From Pseudomonadota bacterium (GTDB lineage: Bacteria > Pseudomonadota > Alphaproteobacteria > Sphingomonadales > Sphingomonadaceae): a DNA stretch of 36,444 nt. Position numbers and translations under genes: made by a program. Location of the stretch: contig CAUJIW010000187.1 of NCBI GenBank assembly GCA_963205175.1, positions 1-36,444 on the forward strand, written 5' to 3'. This document shows positions 23,078-31,954 of the stretch, in pieces. Numbering within the stretch: the stretch's first letter is position 1; every line of letters begins with the position of its first letter. The notes under the pieces were generated by a model. The model searched no databases, had not been told where the DNA came from, and saw only the letters and a program-made list of their open reading frames with translations.

Positions 23078-24034
23078 TCAGCCGTCCGCCAGGGGGCGCA
23101 ATACCGGCCGGAAGCCGGCGCCTTCCCGCATCACCCGCACCACATGCTGCCCGCCGAAATGCGCGGGCACGACCAATGCCTCGCGCACGGCGGCGTCCTC
23201 CAGCACCTGGCGCCGGCTCTGTCGCGCCATCTCGGCATCCTCGCAGAAAATGCTGTTCCAGTCGGGCCGGAAGATCTGCGCCGGATGGTGCATGATATCG
23301 CCGACGAACAGCGCGAGATCGTCGCCGTCGCTGACTTCCATCACCATACTGCCGGGCGTGTGGCCGGGGCGCGCGTGCAGCACGATGCCAGGGGCGACCT
23401 CGAAGCCGTCATACGCCCACTCGGCCCGGCCCGCCTCGATGATCGGCCGCACACTGTCCTCGAACATCCCGGCATTGACCGCGGTGCCAATCGTGCCGGG
23501 ACCGGCGGTTGTCATCCTCGGGTCCCAGTAATCGCGGTCGGCGGCGGGCAGGACATAGCGTGCGTTGCGGAATGTCGGTTGCCAGACGCCATCGATCAGG
23601 CGCGTGTTCCAGCCGACATGGTCGACATGGATGTGGGAGCAGACGACGACATCAATGTCGCCGGGCTGATAGCCCGCCCGCGCCAGCCGTTGGAGGAAGT
23701 CGGTCTGCAGGTTGCCGAAGACCGGCAGGTTGGGGCGATCCTTGTCGTTGCCGGCACCGGTATCGAACAGAATGCGCCGCCGCCCGGTGTCCAGCACCCA
23801 GCTCTGCAAGAATGCGAACAACTTGCCTGAAGCGGGGTCGAAGAACTCCGGCACGAACTGTTCTTCATGACACTGCCACGCCGCCACCTCGAAGCCCTGG
23901 AACAGATAGTCGGGCGGCGCGAAGGTGCCCTGCCACTCCTCGATACGACTGACGCGAATGTCGCCAATGCGAAAACTGTCCACGACCTCCCCCCCCGTCT
24001 CCTGATCCGCTTTGGCGCCGGTTGCGGCCGGCAC
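23078..24034 (-). CDS. Metallo-beta-lactamase-fold hydrolase, lactonase-like
   Basis: A 318-residue protein of the MBL superfamily with the metal motif HIHVDH (His134, His136, Asp138, His139), His225 (PGHTPGS), Asp246 (VGDIMHH) and His292 (PAHFGG), so a complete dinuclear site. The overall form is that of AHL-lactonase-like hydrolases, which open lactone rings or cleave esters. The start is uncertain: GTG 24034 gives the length quoted, while GTG 23983 just after a G-rich ribosome-binding stretch would give 301 residues. It is the first gene of a probable operon and has a TetR-type operator candidate in its promoter. With a Baeyer-Villiger monooxygenase in the same island, a role in opening the lactone product is attractive but unproved. 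Confidence 0.82.
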   Translation of the reverse strand: MPAATGAKADQETGGEVVDSFRIGDIRVSRIEEWQGTFAPPDYLFQGFEVAAWQCHEEQFVPEFFDPASGKLFAFLQSWVLDTGRRRILFDTGAGNDKDRPNLPVFGNLQTDFLQRLARAGYQPGDIDVVVCSHIHVDHVGWNTRLIDGVWQPTFRNARYVLPAADRDYWDPRMTTAGPGTIGTAVNAGMFEDSVRPIIEAGRAEWAYDGFEVAPGIVLHARPGHTPGSMVMEVSDGDDLALFVGDIMHHPAQIFRPDWNSIFCEDAEMARQSRRQVLEDAAVREALVVPAHFGGQHVVRVMREGAGFRPVLRPLADG

Positions 24035-24068
24035 AGGCTTACTTTCAGGAAATTCAATGTTCTAACAA

Positions 24069-24098
24069 TTTTTATTTTCTACTCATTGGTAACTTCAA
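24069..24098 (-). promoter_or_regulatory. Promoter of the hydrolase-deacylase-P450 operon
   Basis: On the minus strand: TTGAAG (24098-24093), 18 bases, then TAAAAA (24074-24069). It lies 35 bases before the hydrolase start. The spacer is almost filled by the palindrome at 24079-24092. Confidence 0.4.
24079..24092 (+). promoter_or_regulatory. Putative TetR operator, site 1 (hydrolase/TetR divergent region)
   Basis: CTACTCATTGGTAA, one of four related 14-bp elements in the catabolic island. It lies between the divergent hydrolase and TetR genes, as expected for an autoregulated TetR repressor. Confidence 0.6.
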
Positions 24099-24224
24099 TG
24101 CAACCCTGCGTCAAGCCGGGTCGCGAGTTGGTGACGCCCGAGAGTTGCCAACGCCAAGCCATTGGCCTAACGATCGAAGCCCACGACAACGGCCGATCAC
24201 GGCGCGAATGGACACCAACACGCG

Positions 24225-24842
24225 ATGCCGACCGCTCGAGAAACCAGGCAGTTGAAACACGAGGTCGCCGCCTTCAAGCGGCGTCGCCTGCTGGAGGAAG
24301 CCAGCCACCTGTTCTTCTCCAACGGCTATGAATCGACGACGCTCGATGCCGTCGCGGAGCGGCTGCACGTCACCAAGCCGTTCATCTACTCCTACTACAA
24401 GAACAAGGGCGAACTGCTCGCCGAGATCTGCCAGATCGGCATTCAGCAATCGCTGGAGGCGCTGGACTGGGCGCTCGCGCAGGGCGGCTCGGCCAGCAGC
24501 CGCCTGAAATTGCTGGTGGACAAGGTCGCGCACATCATCATTGAAAATCAGGAATATATCGTCGTCTACCAGCGCGAGGAAAAGAACCTCGACCCCGAGG
24601 ACGCCCGCCGCATCCGCGACATGCGCCATCGCTTCGACCTGAAAGTGGCCACGCTGCTTGAGGAGGGCGCGCGCGGCGGCGAATTCGAGATCGGCGACGC
24701 CGCGATGACCGCCAACAGCATCAGCGGCCTGATCAGCTGGATCTCCAACTGGTATCGGCCAGGTGGCAAGTGGTCGCCGACCGAAGTCGTCATGCATACC
24801 ATCGGGCTGGCGATGCGCATGGTCACCCCGACCCGCGCCTGA
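24225..24842 (+). CDS. TetR-family transcriptional regulator
   Basis: A 205-residue repressor. The N-terminal TetR helix-turn-helix is at ~20-66 (LLEEASHLFFSNGYESTTLD, AVAERLHVTKPFIYSYYKNK). It is followed by an all-helical ligand-binding domain ending with a tryptophan-rich patch (SWISNWYRPGGKW). It is divergent from the hydrolase operon and upstream of a TonB receptor. Four similar palindromes sit in promoters around it (24079, 24900, 30575, 33654), so it probably controls the whole island. TetR proteins of lipid and terpenoid catabolism usually bind an acyl-CoA or pathway intermediate; the inducer here is unknown. No clear ribosome binding site is seen before ATG 24225. Confidence 0.9.
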   Translation: MPTARETRQLKHEVAAFKRRRLLEEASHLFFSNGYESTTLDAVAERLHVTKPFIYSYYKNKGELLAEICQIGIQQSLEALDWALAQGGSASSRLKLLVDKVAHIIIENQEYIVVYQREEKNLDPEDARRIRDMRHRFDLKVATLLEEGARGGEFEIGDAAMTANSISGLISWISNWYRPGGKWSPTEVVMHTIGLAMRMVTPTRA

Positions 24843-24887
24843 CGCCCTTCCCCGCCCCTTTGCACGCTGCATCCCGCACGAACCCCC

Positions 24888-24916
24888 TTGCAAATGCATC
24901 TACTCATCGGTAGATA
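24888..24916 (+). promoter_or_regulatory. Promoter of the island's TonB receptor
   Basis: TTGCAA (24888-24893), a 17-bp spacer and TAGATA (24911-24916). The transcript would have a leader of roughly 280 bases before the GTG start at 25205. In the ~360-bp gap between TetR and the receptor I see nothing else apart from the operator. Confidence 0.55.
24900..24913 (+). promoter_or_regulatory. Putative TetR operator, site 2 (TonB receptor promoter)
   Basis: CTACTCATCGGTAG in the -35/-10 spacer. It is nested in a longer imperfect palindrome, AAATGCATCTAC / GTAGATATGCATTT (24892-24923), which gives this site the most extended symmetry of the four. Confidence 0.65.
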
Positions 24917-25204
24917 TGCATTTACAACAATAAACCGACCAGACGTCGAGTATGGGGAGGAGGCAGCCAACGCCCGGCGAATGGCCTGCATGCACACAAG
25001 TCGCGCACGCAGCCGCGCCTGAACAATCCGTACACAAAGTTCAACGAAGGCCCAGGTGGCGCCCGCCTGCTCGCGCGGCACGACGCTGTCCCCGCACGCA
25101 CACGCTGCGACGGGGCATGCATCGTCCCCCGCGGGCGAACAACCCGCCCGGCCGATCGATACCCAACCCAGAACAATCGCGTTTCCACAGGGAGGACCAC
25201 GCCA

Positions 25205-27478
25205 GTGCTCGCTATCGAATCCGGCAAGATTTCCTACACCGCCATGCTCGTCGCCATGCTGGCCAGTGCCAGCGCACATGGCCAGGAAGCCGCCGCGCCG
25301 CAGGCCGAAGAAGCCTACGACGCCTTACCCAATATCGTTGTCACCGCCACCAAGCGGGCGGACACCATCCTGAACACCCCCGCCGCCATTTCGGCGATCA
25401 CGGCCGATGCACTGGGTGCTGGCGGCATCCAGGATATTGGTGACCTCCAGGCCTCCGTGCCCAACCTGTCGGTGGGTGACCAGTTCGGTGTCAACCGCAC
25501 GTTCATTCGCGGCATCGGCATGACCAGCATCGACCTCGGCGCCGACGGGGCGGTCGCCTTCCTGCAGGACGGCGCGATGATCGCCCGCCCCTCCGCCCAG
25601 CTCGCCGGCTTCTACGACCTGGCGCAGGTGGAAGTGCTGCGCGGTCCGCAAGGCACCATCTACGGTCGCGGGGCCACCGCTGGCGCCATCAACATGGTGA
25701 CCAAGAAACCCACACCGGAGTTCGAAGGCTATGTCCGGGCGACCTATGGCAATTATGACGCGATGTCGCTCGAAGCAGCCGTCGGCGGCCCGCTGGGCAA
25801 TGACCGTCTGATGTTCCGTGTCGCCGGCAAGCTCGACAAGCGCGACGGCTATGGCAAGAACCTGGTCACGGGCAATGACGTCGACGATCGCGATGCCCAG
25901 GCGGTACGCGGCAGCCTGCTATTCGAGGCCAGCGATGACCTGCAGATCACGCTGGTGGGCGACTATTTCCACGAGGACGACAACAACTACGCCTTTCACT
26001 ATTTCGGCACCACCGTCGTTCCCGAGGACTCCCTGGCCCACAACCTGCTGGGCGGCCAGACCATCTTCGACTATTACGCCGCGCGCGGCGAGAAAGCCGA
26101 TCTGCGCAACATCTACTCCGACGAAGACGCCATCAACCGGCGCCATGGCGAAGGCATCACCGCGCTGGTCGACTGGAGCCACGACGCCTGGGCATTGAAG
26201 TCGGTGACGGCATACCGAAACTTCAAGCGCTTCAACCGCGACGACCTCGACGTGTCGGACGTCTGGATGTTCGGTCAGAACAATTACGACGAGAAGAGCA
26301 AGACGTTCAGTCAGGAATTCACGCTGACCTATACCAGCGACAGCTGGGAAGTGATGGCGGGCGCCATGTATTTCCATGAAAAGCTGTTCGGCAGCGTGCA
26401 GGTTCCCACCGTCAATCTCGGCCTGGTGTTCGGCCTGCCGGCGGACACCTTCGACGATGGCTATTACTGGCAGAACGGCACCGTCAAGACCAACGCCTAC
26501 GGCACATTCCTGCAGGCATCCTACGACGTCACCAGCAAGCTGCGGGTCACCGCAGGCGCCCGCTACAATTACGAAAAGAAGTCCGGCGTCGGCACCTTCC
26601 AGTTTGACGCGCTGGGCATCACCATCCCCACCGACAAGTCCGAAGGCTGGGGCGCGGTGACACCCAAGCTGCTGGTGGAATATCGCACGGACGGCGGCGT
26701 GCTGTTCTATGGCACCGTCACCCGCGGCTTCAAGTCGGGCGTCATCAACGTCGGCAGCCAGAACGACGTCATCGATCCGGAATTTGTCTGGAACTACGAG
26801 GCCGGCTTCAAGACCAAGGCGTTCGACGACCGGGTGAGCCTTAACGCCGCCGCCTTCTACTATGACTACAAGGATCTTCAGGTCGGTTTCGTCAATGAGA
26901 ACAGCATCGTCGAGACGATCAACGCCGCCTCGGCGCGCAACTACGGCCTTGAGGTCGAACTTCAGGCCAAAATCGCCCGCGGCCTGAACTTCGATGCCTT
27001 CGCGACCTACCTGAACGCCAAGTTCAAGAGCTTCTGCACCGGCTATTATCGCGACGGCATGGAAGATGGCGGTACGGTCTACGGCCGCTGCCCGACCAAC
27101 AGCGCGCTGGTCAGTCTGAAAGGCAACCAGCTGCCCAACGCGCCGGAATTCTCGTTCGGCGCGGGCCTGACCTACACGGTGCCGCTGGGTGACGCCGGCG
27201 ACCTCGACCTGCGCGCGGAAATGAACTGGCAGGACCGGGTCTATTTCACCGAGTTCAACAACCAGGACGCCACCCAGGCGGCCTATGCGCTGGTCAATCT
27301 GAGCGCCAGCTTCAAGTCCGTGGACGAACACTGGTCGGCAACGGCCTGGGTACGCAACCTGACCGACAAGGAAATCATCGCCAACAATATCGTGTCGGCG
27401 CCACTTTACGGTTCGGTACGCGTCGGCTCGCTGATGCCGCCGCGCACCTACGGCCTGACGATCGGCTACAGCTTCTAG
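25205..27478 (+). CDS. TonB-dependent receptor of the catabolic island
   Basis: A 757-residue outer-membrane receptor. It has a signal peptide (to about SAHGQ, ~27), a TonB-box-like NIVVTATKRA and a plug with TRPTF-like RTFIRGIGMTSIDLGADG, AQVEVLRGPQGTIYGRGATA and GAINMVTKKP. The barrel ends MPPRTYGLTIGYSF. The plug LRGPQGTxxGRxxxAGAI pattern is that of the large sphingomonad receptor group associated with uptake of hydrophobic or aromatic compounds. GTG 25205 is chosen for GGAGGA eight bases before it. The gene has its own TetR-type operator and a strong terminator, so it is a single-gene unit that probably imports the island's substrate. Confidence 0.92.
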   Translation: MLAIESGKISYTAMLVAMLASASAHGQEAAAPQAEEAYDALPNIVVTATKRADTILNTPAAISAITADALGAGGIQDIGDLQASVPNLSVGDQFGVNRTFIRGIGMTSIDLGADGAVAFLQDGAMIARPSAQLAGFYDLAQVEVLRGPQGTIYGRGATAGAINMVTKKPTPEFEGYVRATYGNYDAMSLEAAVGGPLGNDRLMFRVAGKLDKRDGYGKNLVTGNDVDDRDAQAVRGSLLFEASDDLQITLVGDYFHEDDNNYAFHYFGTTVVPEDSLAHNLLGGQTIFDYYAARGEKADLRNIYSDEDAINRRHGEGITALVDWSHDAWALKSVTAYRNFKRFNRDDLDVSDVWMFGQNNYDEKSKTFSQEFTLTYTSDSWEVMAGAMYFHEKLFGSVQVPTVNLGLVFGLPADTFDDGYYWQNGTVKTNAYGTFLQASYDVTSKLRVTAGARYNYEKKSGVGTFQFDALGITIPTDKSEGWGAVTPKLLVEYRTDGGVLFYGTVTRGFKSGVINVGSQNDVIDPEFVWNYEAGFKTKAFDDRVSLNAAAFYYDYKDLQVGFVNENSIVETINAASARNYGLEVELQAKIARGLNFDAFATYLNAKFKSFCTGYYRDGMEDGGTVYGRCPTNSALVSLKGNQLPNAPEFSFGAGLTYTVPLGDAGDLDLRAEMNWQDRVYFTEFNNQDATQAAYALVNLSASFKSVDEHWSATAWVRNLTDKEIIANNIVSAPLYGSVRVGSLMPPRTYGLTIGYSF

Positions 27479-27499
27479 TCCCTGCCTATGGCACCTGCC

Positions 27500-27534
27500 G
27501 GGCCGCTCCTTCCATGGAAGGAGCGGCCCTTTTT
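27500..27534 (+). terminator. Strong intrinsic terminator after the TonB receptor
   Basis: A perfect inverted repeat (arms 27500-27513 and 27516-27529, beginning GGGCCGCTCC) with an AT tip, followed by five Ts. It is the only textbook terminator seen in the window. It also separates the receptor from the convergent CoA-transferase gene ending at 27585. Confidence 0.93.
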
Positions 27535-27584
27535 CGTGGCCGGCCGGCGTCCCGTCGGCGGGACTGGCGAGTGCGCACGCGGTA

Positions 27585-28730
27585 TCAGGACGCGCGAAGC
27601 AGCCCGGCGCCGCGCAACATGTCCAGCCGAGCCCCGGGCACGCCCCAGTCCGCCAGCCGCGACGCCCCGCCCTCCCCAGGCAGAACCGGCGGTGTCGACA
27701 ACGATGCCGGTGTACGCGAGAACCGCGGCGCCGGCGCCGGCTGCTCGATGCCGGCGAGAGTCTCGTGGGCCCGACGCGCGACATTGGCGGGATAGTTCAC
27801 CGCCTCAGCCATCGTCAGCACCGGCGACACACAGGCATCGATACCCTCGAACGTCGCCACCCAGTCGGCCTGGCTACGGGTCCTGAACACTGCCGCCAGC
27901 TCGGCGGCGCGCGCGGCCCAGTGCCGCCGGTCCAGATGATTGGCGAAGGCCTCGGGATCGAGCCCCAGCCCGCGGATCAGATTGGCGTGAAACTGCGGCT
28001 CCAGCGCGCCGACGGCCATGTAACGCCCATCGGCCGTTTCATAGCAGCGGTAGAAGTACGCGGCACCGTCGAGGAGGTTTCCCTCGCGCTCCTCGCGCCA
28101 GAGCCCCATCCTCGACCAGCCGAACATCTGGGTCAGCAACAGCGAAGCGCCGTCGGCCATGGCCGCATCCACCTGCTGGCCACGCCCGCTGTTGGCGCGC
28201 TCCAGCAGTGCGGCCAGGATGCCGGTGACGAGAAACATGCCGCCACCGCCATAGTCGCCGACCAGATTGATGGGCGGCACGGGGGGGCGATCCGCCGGCC
28301 CCATCATGTGCAGTGCGCCGGTCAGCGCGAGATAATTGATGTCGTGGCCGGCCTGCTGCGACATCGGCCCCTCCTGGCCCCAGCCGGTCATGCGGGCATA
28401 GACCAGCCGGGGATTGTCCGCCATCAGTGGCGCCGGTCCCAGGCCTAGGCGCTCCATCACGCCCGGACGAAAGCCCTCCACCAGGACATCAACGGTCGCG
28501 GCCAGTTCCCGCGCGAAGGCGATGCCGTCAGGCGACTTGAGGTCGAGCGCGATCGACGGCCGGCCACGGTTGAGCAGCTCGCGACTCATGTCGACGGGAC
28601 TGCTGCCGGCATCGATCCGGTCGATCCGCAGCACCTGCGCGCCCATGTCCGCCAGCATCATGCAGCTGTAGGGGGTGGGGCCGAGGCCGGCGAACTCCAG
28701 CACCTTCAGGTCCCGAAGCGGGCCACTCAT
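27585..28730 (-). CDS. CaiB/BaiF CoA-transferase family protein, alpha-methylacyl-CoA racemase type
   Basis: A 381-residue class III CoA-transferase fold protein. Its residues match alpha-methylacyl-CoA racemase more than formyl- or carnitine-CoA transferases: Arg88 (EGFRPG), the catalytic base His129 in AGHDINYLALTG and Asp159 in NLVGDYGGGG. Further family blocks are NLLDGAAYFYRCYETADG and MAVGALEPQF. The racemase inverts 2-methyl branched acyl-CoA so that beta-oxidation of isoprenoid or steroid side chains can proceed. ATG 28730 overlaps the stop of the acyl-CoA synthetase upstream (ATGA), so the two are co-translated; an open frame further upstream is not used. Racemase is the best call; simple CoA transfer is the alternative. 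Confidence 0.87.
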   Translation of the reverse strand: MSGPLRDLKVLEFAGLGPTPYSCMMLADMGAQVLRIDRIDAGSSPVDMSRELLNRGRPSIALDLKSPDGIAFARELAATVDVLVEGFRPGVMERLGLGPAPLMADNPRLVYARMTGWGQEGPMSQQAGHDINYLALTGALHMMGPADRPPVPPINLVGDYGGGGMFLVTGILAALLERANSGRGQQVDAAMADGASLLLTQMFGWSRMGLWREEREGNLLDGAAYFYRCYETADGRYMAVGALEPQFHANLIRGLGLDPEAFANHLDRRHWAARAAELAAVFRTRSQADWVATFEGIDACVSPVLTMAEAVNYPANVARRAHETLAGIEQPAPAPRFSRTPASLSTPPVLPGEGGASRLADWGVPGARLDMLRGAGLLRAS

Positions 28731-30370
28731 GCGGCGTCTCCCACCAGTTCGGCGCGGATGCGCTTCTTGTCGATCTTGCCAGTGGGGCCGAGCGGCACCC
28801 GGGCGACGAACATCACCGCATCCGGCATCCACCAGCGCGCGATCCGCCCCTCCAGATGCCCCAGCAGCTCTTCCGCCGAGCTATTCTCGCCCTCGACAAG
28901 CTGCACGACGAGCAGCGGCCTCTCGCCCCAGCGCTCGTCCTCGACGCCGACCACCGCCGCCATTGCCACCTTGGGGTGGCTGACCGCGTGGTTTTCGATT
29001 TCAATCGAGGAGATCCACTCGCCGCCGGACTTGATGAGATCCTTCGAACGATCGGTGATCCGCATGAAGCCGTGCGGATCGATGGTCGCCACGTCGCCAG
29101 TATCGAACCAGCCGTTGGCATCGAGTATCTCGCGATCATCGCCGAAATAATGTTCCGCGACGGTGGCACCACGCACCATCAGATACCCGGGCGTCTCGCC
29201 GTCGTGCGGCAGCGGATCGCCGGCATCGCCCTTGAGCGCGAGATCGACGCCGAACATCGGCCGACCCTGCTTCAGGGCCTGGCGACGCTGCTGGTCCACG
29301 GGCAGCCGGCGGGTAAACCAGGTAGGTGCCGCGGCGGCCGCCACCGGCGACGTCTCGGTCATGCCCCAGGCATGCAGCACCTCAATGCCGTGATCGTCCT
29401 GGAAGGCCCGCACCAGCGCCTCGGGGCAGGCTGCCCCGCCCACCAGCACCCGTTTGAGCGTGGACAGGCGCCCGCCGGATGCCGCCAGGTGCTGCAGCAG
29501 TCCTTGCCAGACGGTCGGCACCCCGGCCGAAAAGGTTACCTCTTCCTCCTCGATCAACCGATGCAGCGACGCACCATCCAGCCGCGCGCCCGGCAGGACC
29601 AGCTTGGCACCAACCGCCGGCGCCGAGAACACCAGACCCCAGGCATTGGCATGAAACATCGGCACGATCGGCAGCACCGAGTCCGTGGCCGACAGGTTCA
29701 TGAAATCATGCTGCAGGCTGGCGAGCGTATGCAGGTAGTTGGAGCGATGCGAATAGAGCACGCCCTTGGGCGCGCCCGTCGTCCCGGAGGTGTAGCACAA
29801 GCCGCAAGCGGCGGTTTCGTCGACCTCACCCCATGCGACCGACAGGCCGGCGCCGGCCTGGAGAAAAGCCTCGTAGTCGATGCATGCGGCCGGGCGGTCG
29901 GCCGGCAGCCCGTCGGCACTGCCGTCTGGAAAGACGATCACCGTCTCGATGGACGGACAGCCCGAAAGTATCCGGCCGACGGTGGGCAGGAACGCCGCAT
30001 CGACCATCAGGATGCGATCAGCGGCATGATTGATGATATAGGCGATCTGCTCGTCGAACAGTCTGGGGTTGACGGTATGGCACACCGCGCCGACGCCCAT
30101 GATCGCATACCAGGCCTCGACGTGACGGAGGTGATTCATCGCCAGGGTCGCCACCCGGTCGCCTGATCTGATGCCCGTCGCTCGCAGCGCCGCCGAGAGC
30201 TGGCGGGCACGGCGATGCAGTTGGCGATACGTTGTCTCTTCACGGCCGCCGCGTGTATCCCGTCCGTTGACCGGCACATCGCCGTGCCACTGGGCCGCGA
30301 AATCAAGGAAGCGATCCACGGTCAGGCCGTGGTGCTGCATCAGCCCCGGCAATGCTGCGTTCTCAGTCAT
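28727..30370 (-). CDS. AMP-dependent acyl-CoA synthetase (fatty-acid CoA ligase type)
   Basis: A 547-residue ANL-superfamily ligase. P-loop motif [12 protein letters not shown] (193-204), A5 motif [18 protein letters not shown], hinge [16 protein letters not shown] and the C-terminal catalytic lysine in [11 protein letters not shown]. It activates a carboxylic acid as acyl-AMP and then acyl-CoA in the cytosol; the hinge and length suit medium- or long-chain acids. ATG 30370 (MTENAALPG) is preferred over an in-frame upstream start because the domain begins there and a G-rich ribosome-binding stretch precedes it. It is coupled to the racemase gene and divergent from the dehydrogenase, with a TetR-type site between them. 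Confidence 0.88.
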   Translation of the reverse strand: MTENAALPGLMQHHGLTVDRFLDFAAQWHGDVPVNGRDTRGGREETTYRQLHRRARQLSAALRATGIRSGDRVATLAMNHLRHVEAWYAIMGVGAVCHTVNPRLFDEQIAYIINHAADRILMVDAAFLPTVGRILSGCPSIETVIVFPDGSADGLPADRPAACIDYEAFLQAGAGLSVAWGEVDETAACGLCYTSGTTGAPKGVLYSHRSNYLHTLASLQHDFMNLSATDSVLPIVPMFHANAWGLVFSAPAVGAKLVLPGARLDGASLHRLIEEEEVTFSAGVPTVWQGLLQHLAASGGRLSTLKRVLVGGAACPEALVRAFQDDHGIEVLHAWGMTETSPVAAAAAPTWFTRRLPVDQQRRQALKQGRPMFGVDLALKGDAGDPLPHDGETPGYLMVRGATVAEHYFGDDREILDANGWFDTGDVATIDPHGFMRITDRSKDLIKSGGEWISSIEIENHAVSHPKVAMAAVVGVEDERWGERPLLVVQLVEGENSSAEELLGHLEGRIARWWMPDAVMFVARVPLGPTGKIDKKRIRAELVGDAA

Positions 30371-30557
30371 GCTGTGTGCGTCTCCCCCCGAAGCGGCACG
30401 GCGCCGCTCCACATGCTTGCTCATTGCGGATAACGGCGCCCGCTGCTGCCCGTCGCCGCGAAACCTCAACCACCCTGGCTGCATGACCCCGCCGCAGACG
30501 CCGTCCATCCCGACTACTATCCGGTACCATTGTCGTCAAATAAGGCCCTTATAATGT

Positions 30558-30586
30558 TTGAACGGTATATTTTTCTACTATATGGT
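30558..30586 (+). promoter_or_regulatory. Promoter of the dehydrogenase/acyl-CoA synthetase genes
   Basis: TTGAAC (30558-30563), 17 bases, then TATGGT (30581-30586), in an AT-rich patch of the 273-bp divergent region. The -10 box falls inside the TetR-type element. Confidence 0.4.
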
Positions 30587-30588
30587 AT
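30575..30588 (+). promoter_or_regulatory. Putative TetR operator, site 4 (weakest match)
   Basis: CTACTATATGGTAT. It shares a flanking TTTT with site 1 and differs from the other copies mainly in the centre. It lies between the divergent acyl-CoA synthetase and dehydrogenase genes. Confidence 0.4.
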
Positions 30589-30643
30589 TGGCGCATCGTG
30601 ACAAAGCCCGCTAAAGCGACAAGGGCGAATTGGGGAGGATGGA

Positions 30644-31822
30644 ATGACCGTGCCGACGGCTCGCCAGATGACGTTCACCGTCACCGAACGCGTGACCATG
30701 GGCTGGCCCGCCAGCGATGCGATCGTCGACCAGGCCAGGGCGCTGGGCGCCCGGCGGGTGTTCCTGCTCGCCTCCGAAAGCCTGCGCCGTAACACCGGCG
30801 AAATCTCGCGGATCGAATCCGCGCTCGGCACCACGCATGCCGGCACCTTCAGCGGCATCGCCCCCCACGCGCCACGTTCCGATGTCCTGGCGGCCGCCAA
30901 TGCCGCGCGCACCGCGAACGCCGATCTGATCGTCTCCATTGGCGGCGGCTCGGTCACCGACTCCGCCAAGATCGTGCCGCTGCTGATTCGCCACAATGTC
31001 CGGGATGTCGATGGCTTCGAGCCGCTGCGCACGTATGTCGATGATTCCGGCGCGGTCATCAACCCGTTGACGATCGGTCCCGATATCCCGGTGATCTGCA
31101 TCCCGACGACTCTGTCAGGTGGTGAATTCAACGCGCTCTCGGGCGCGACCGACGAGAAGACCATGCACAAGCAGGGTTATGAGCATCGCCGCATGGCGCC
31201 GGTCATGGTCATTCTCGATCCCGCCATCACCGTCCACACGCCGGAATGGCTGTGGTTGTCCACCGGCGTCCGGGCCGTCGATCATGCCGTCGAGACCCTG
31301 GCCTCATACCAGTCCAACGATTTCGCCAACGGTCTGGCCGACAGTGCGCTGCGTCTGCTGGTCGAGGGCCTGCCGCGCGTCAAGGCCGACCCCGGCGACC
31401 TCGAAGGCCGCCTGAAATGTCAGGTCGGCGCCTGGCAATCCATGATTTCCATCATCGGCGGCGTACCGATGGGCGCCAGCCACGCCATCGGTCATATTCT
31501 GGGCGGCACCTGCAATGTGCCGCACGGCTATACGTCGTGCGTGATGTCGCCCTATGTCCTGGCCTGGAACGCCGAGCACGACGACAGCCTGCAGCGGCGT
31601 ATCCGCGATTGCCTCGGCGGCACCCATGCCACCGCCGCCGACTGCCTGGACGCCTTCATCCGCAGCCTCGGCATGCCGCGCACGCTCAAGGAAGTCGGCG
31701 TCGAGGCGGATCAGTTCCAGAAGGTGGCCGAATACACCATGCTGGACATCTGGGGCCGCACCAATCCCCGGCCGGTGCGCTCCCCCGCCGACATTCTGGA
31801 AATCCTCAGGCGGGCCGCCTGA
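30644..31822 (+). CDS. Iron-containing alcohol dehydrogenase family protein (maleylacetate-reductase-like)
   Basis: A 392-residue NAD(P)-dependent dehydrogenase of the group III/Fe-ADH family. GGGS (100-103) binds the dinucleotide, followed by AKIVPLL and PTTLSGGEFNALSG. Metal-site histidines are His214 (AVDHAVE), His280/His284 (GASHAIGHILGG) and His294 (NVPHG). The usual first metal-ligand Asp, four residues before His214, is Arg210 here, as in a subgroup close to maleylacetate reductases, so metal dependence is doubtful. ATG 30644 follows GGGGAGGA. A likely role is oxidation of an alcohol (or reduction of a keto-acid) formed from the island's substrate; the next gene could then activate the acid. 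Confidence 0.87.
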   Translation: MTVPTARQMTFTVTERVTMGWPASDAIVDQARALGARRVFLLASESLRRNTGEISRIESALGTTHAGTFSGIAPHAPRSDVLAAANAARTANADLIVSIGGGSVTDSAKIVPLLIRHNVRDVDGFEPLRTYVDDSGAVINPLTIGPDIPVICIPTTLSGGEFNALSGATDEKTMHKQGYEHRRMAPVMVILDPAITVHTPEWLWLSTGVRAVDHAVETLASYQSNDFANGLADSALRLLVEGLPRVKADPGDLEGRLKCQVGAWQSMISIIGGVPMGASHAIGHILGGTCNVPHGYTSCVMSPYVLAWNAEHDDSLQRRIRDCLGGTHATAADCLDAFIRSLGMPRTLKEVGVEADQFQKVAEYTMLDIWGRTNPRPVRSPADILEILRRAA

Positions 31823-31954
31823 ATAACAACCTCTGGCAGCGCCGGACCAACCGGTGCGCCAGGATAGTCAGGGCGATGGTGCGGACACCCCGATGCCGGC
31901 AAGGCCAGAGGTGACGCGCCAGCCGCCCCCGCTGACAGGGAAGCTGAGCAAAAC

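Noticed and set aside
28731..28832. Upstream in-frame start for the alpha-methylacyl-CoA racemase-like protein
   Set aside because: The extra 34 residues are shadow sequence of the acyl-CoA synthetase. ATG 28730 gives an ATGA overlap and the family N-terminus (GPLRDLKVLEFAG).
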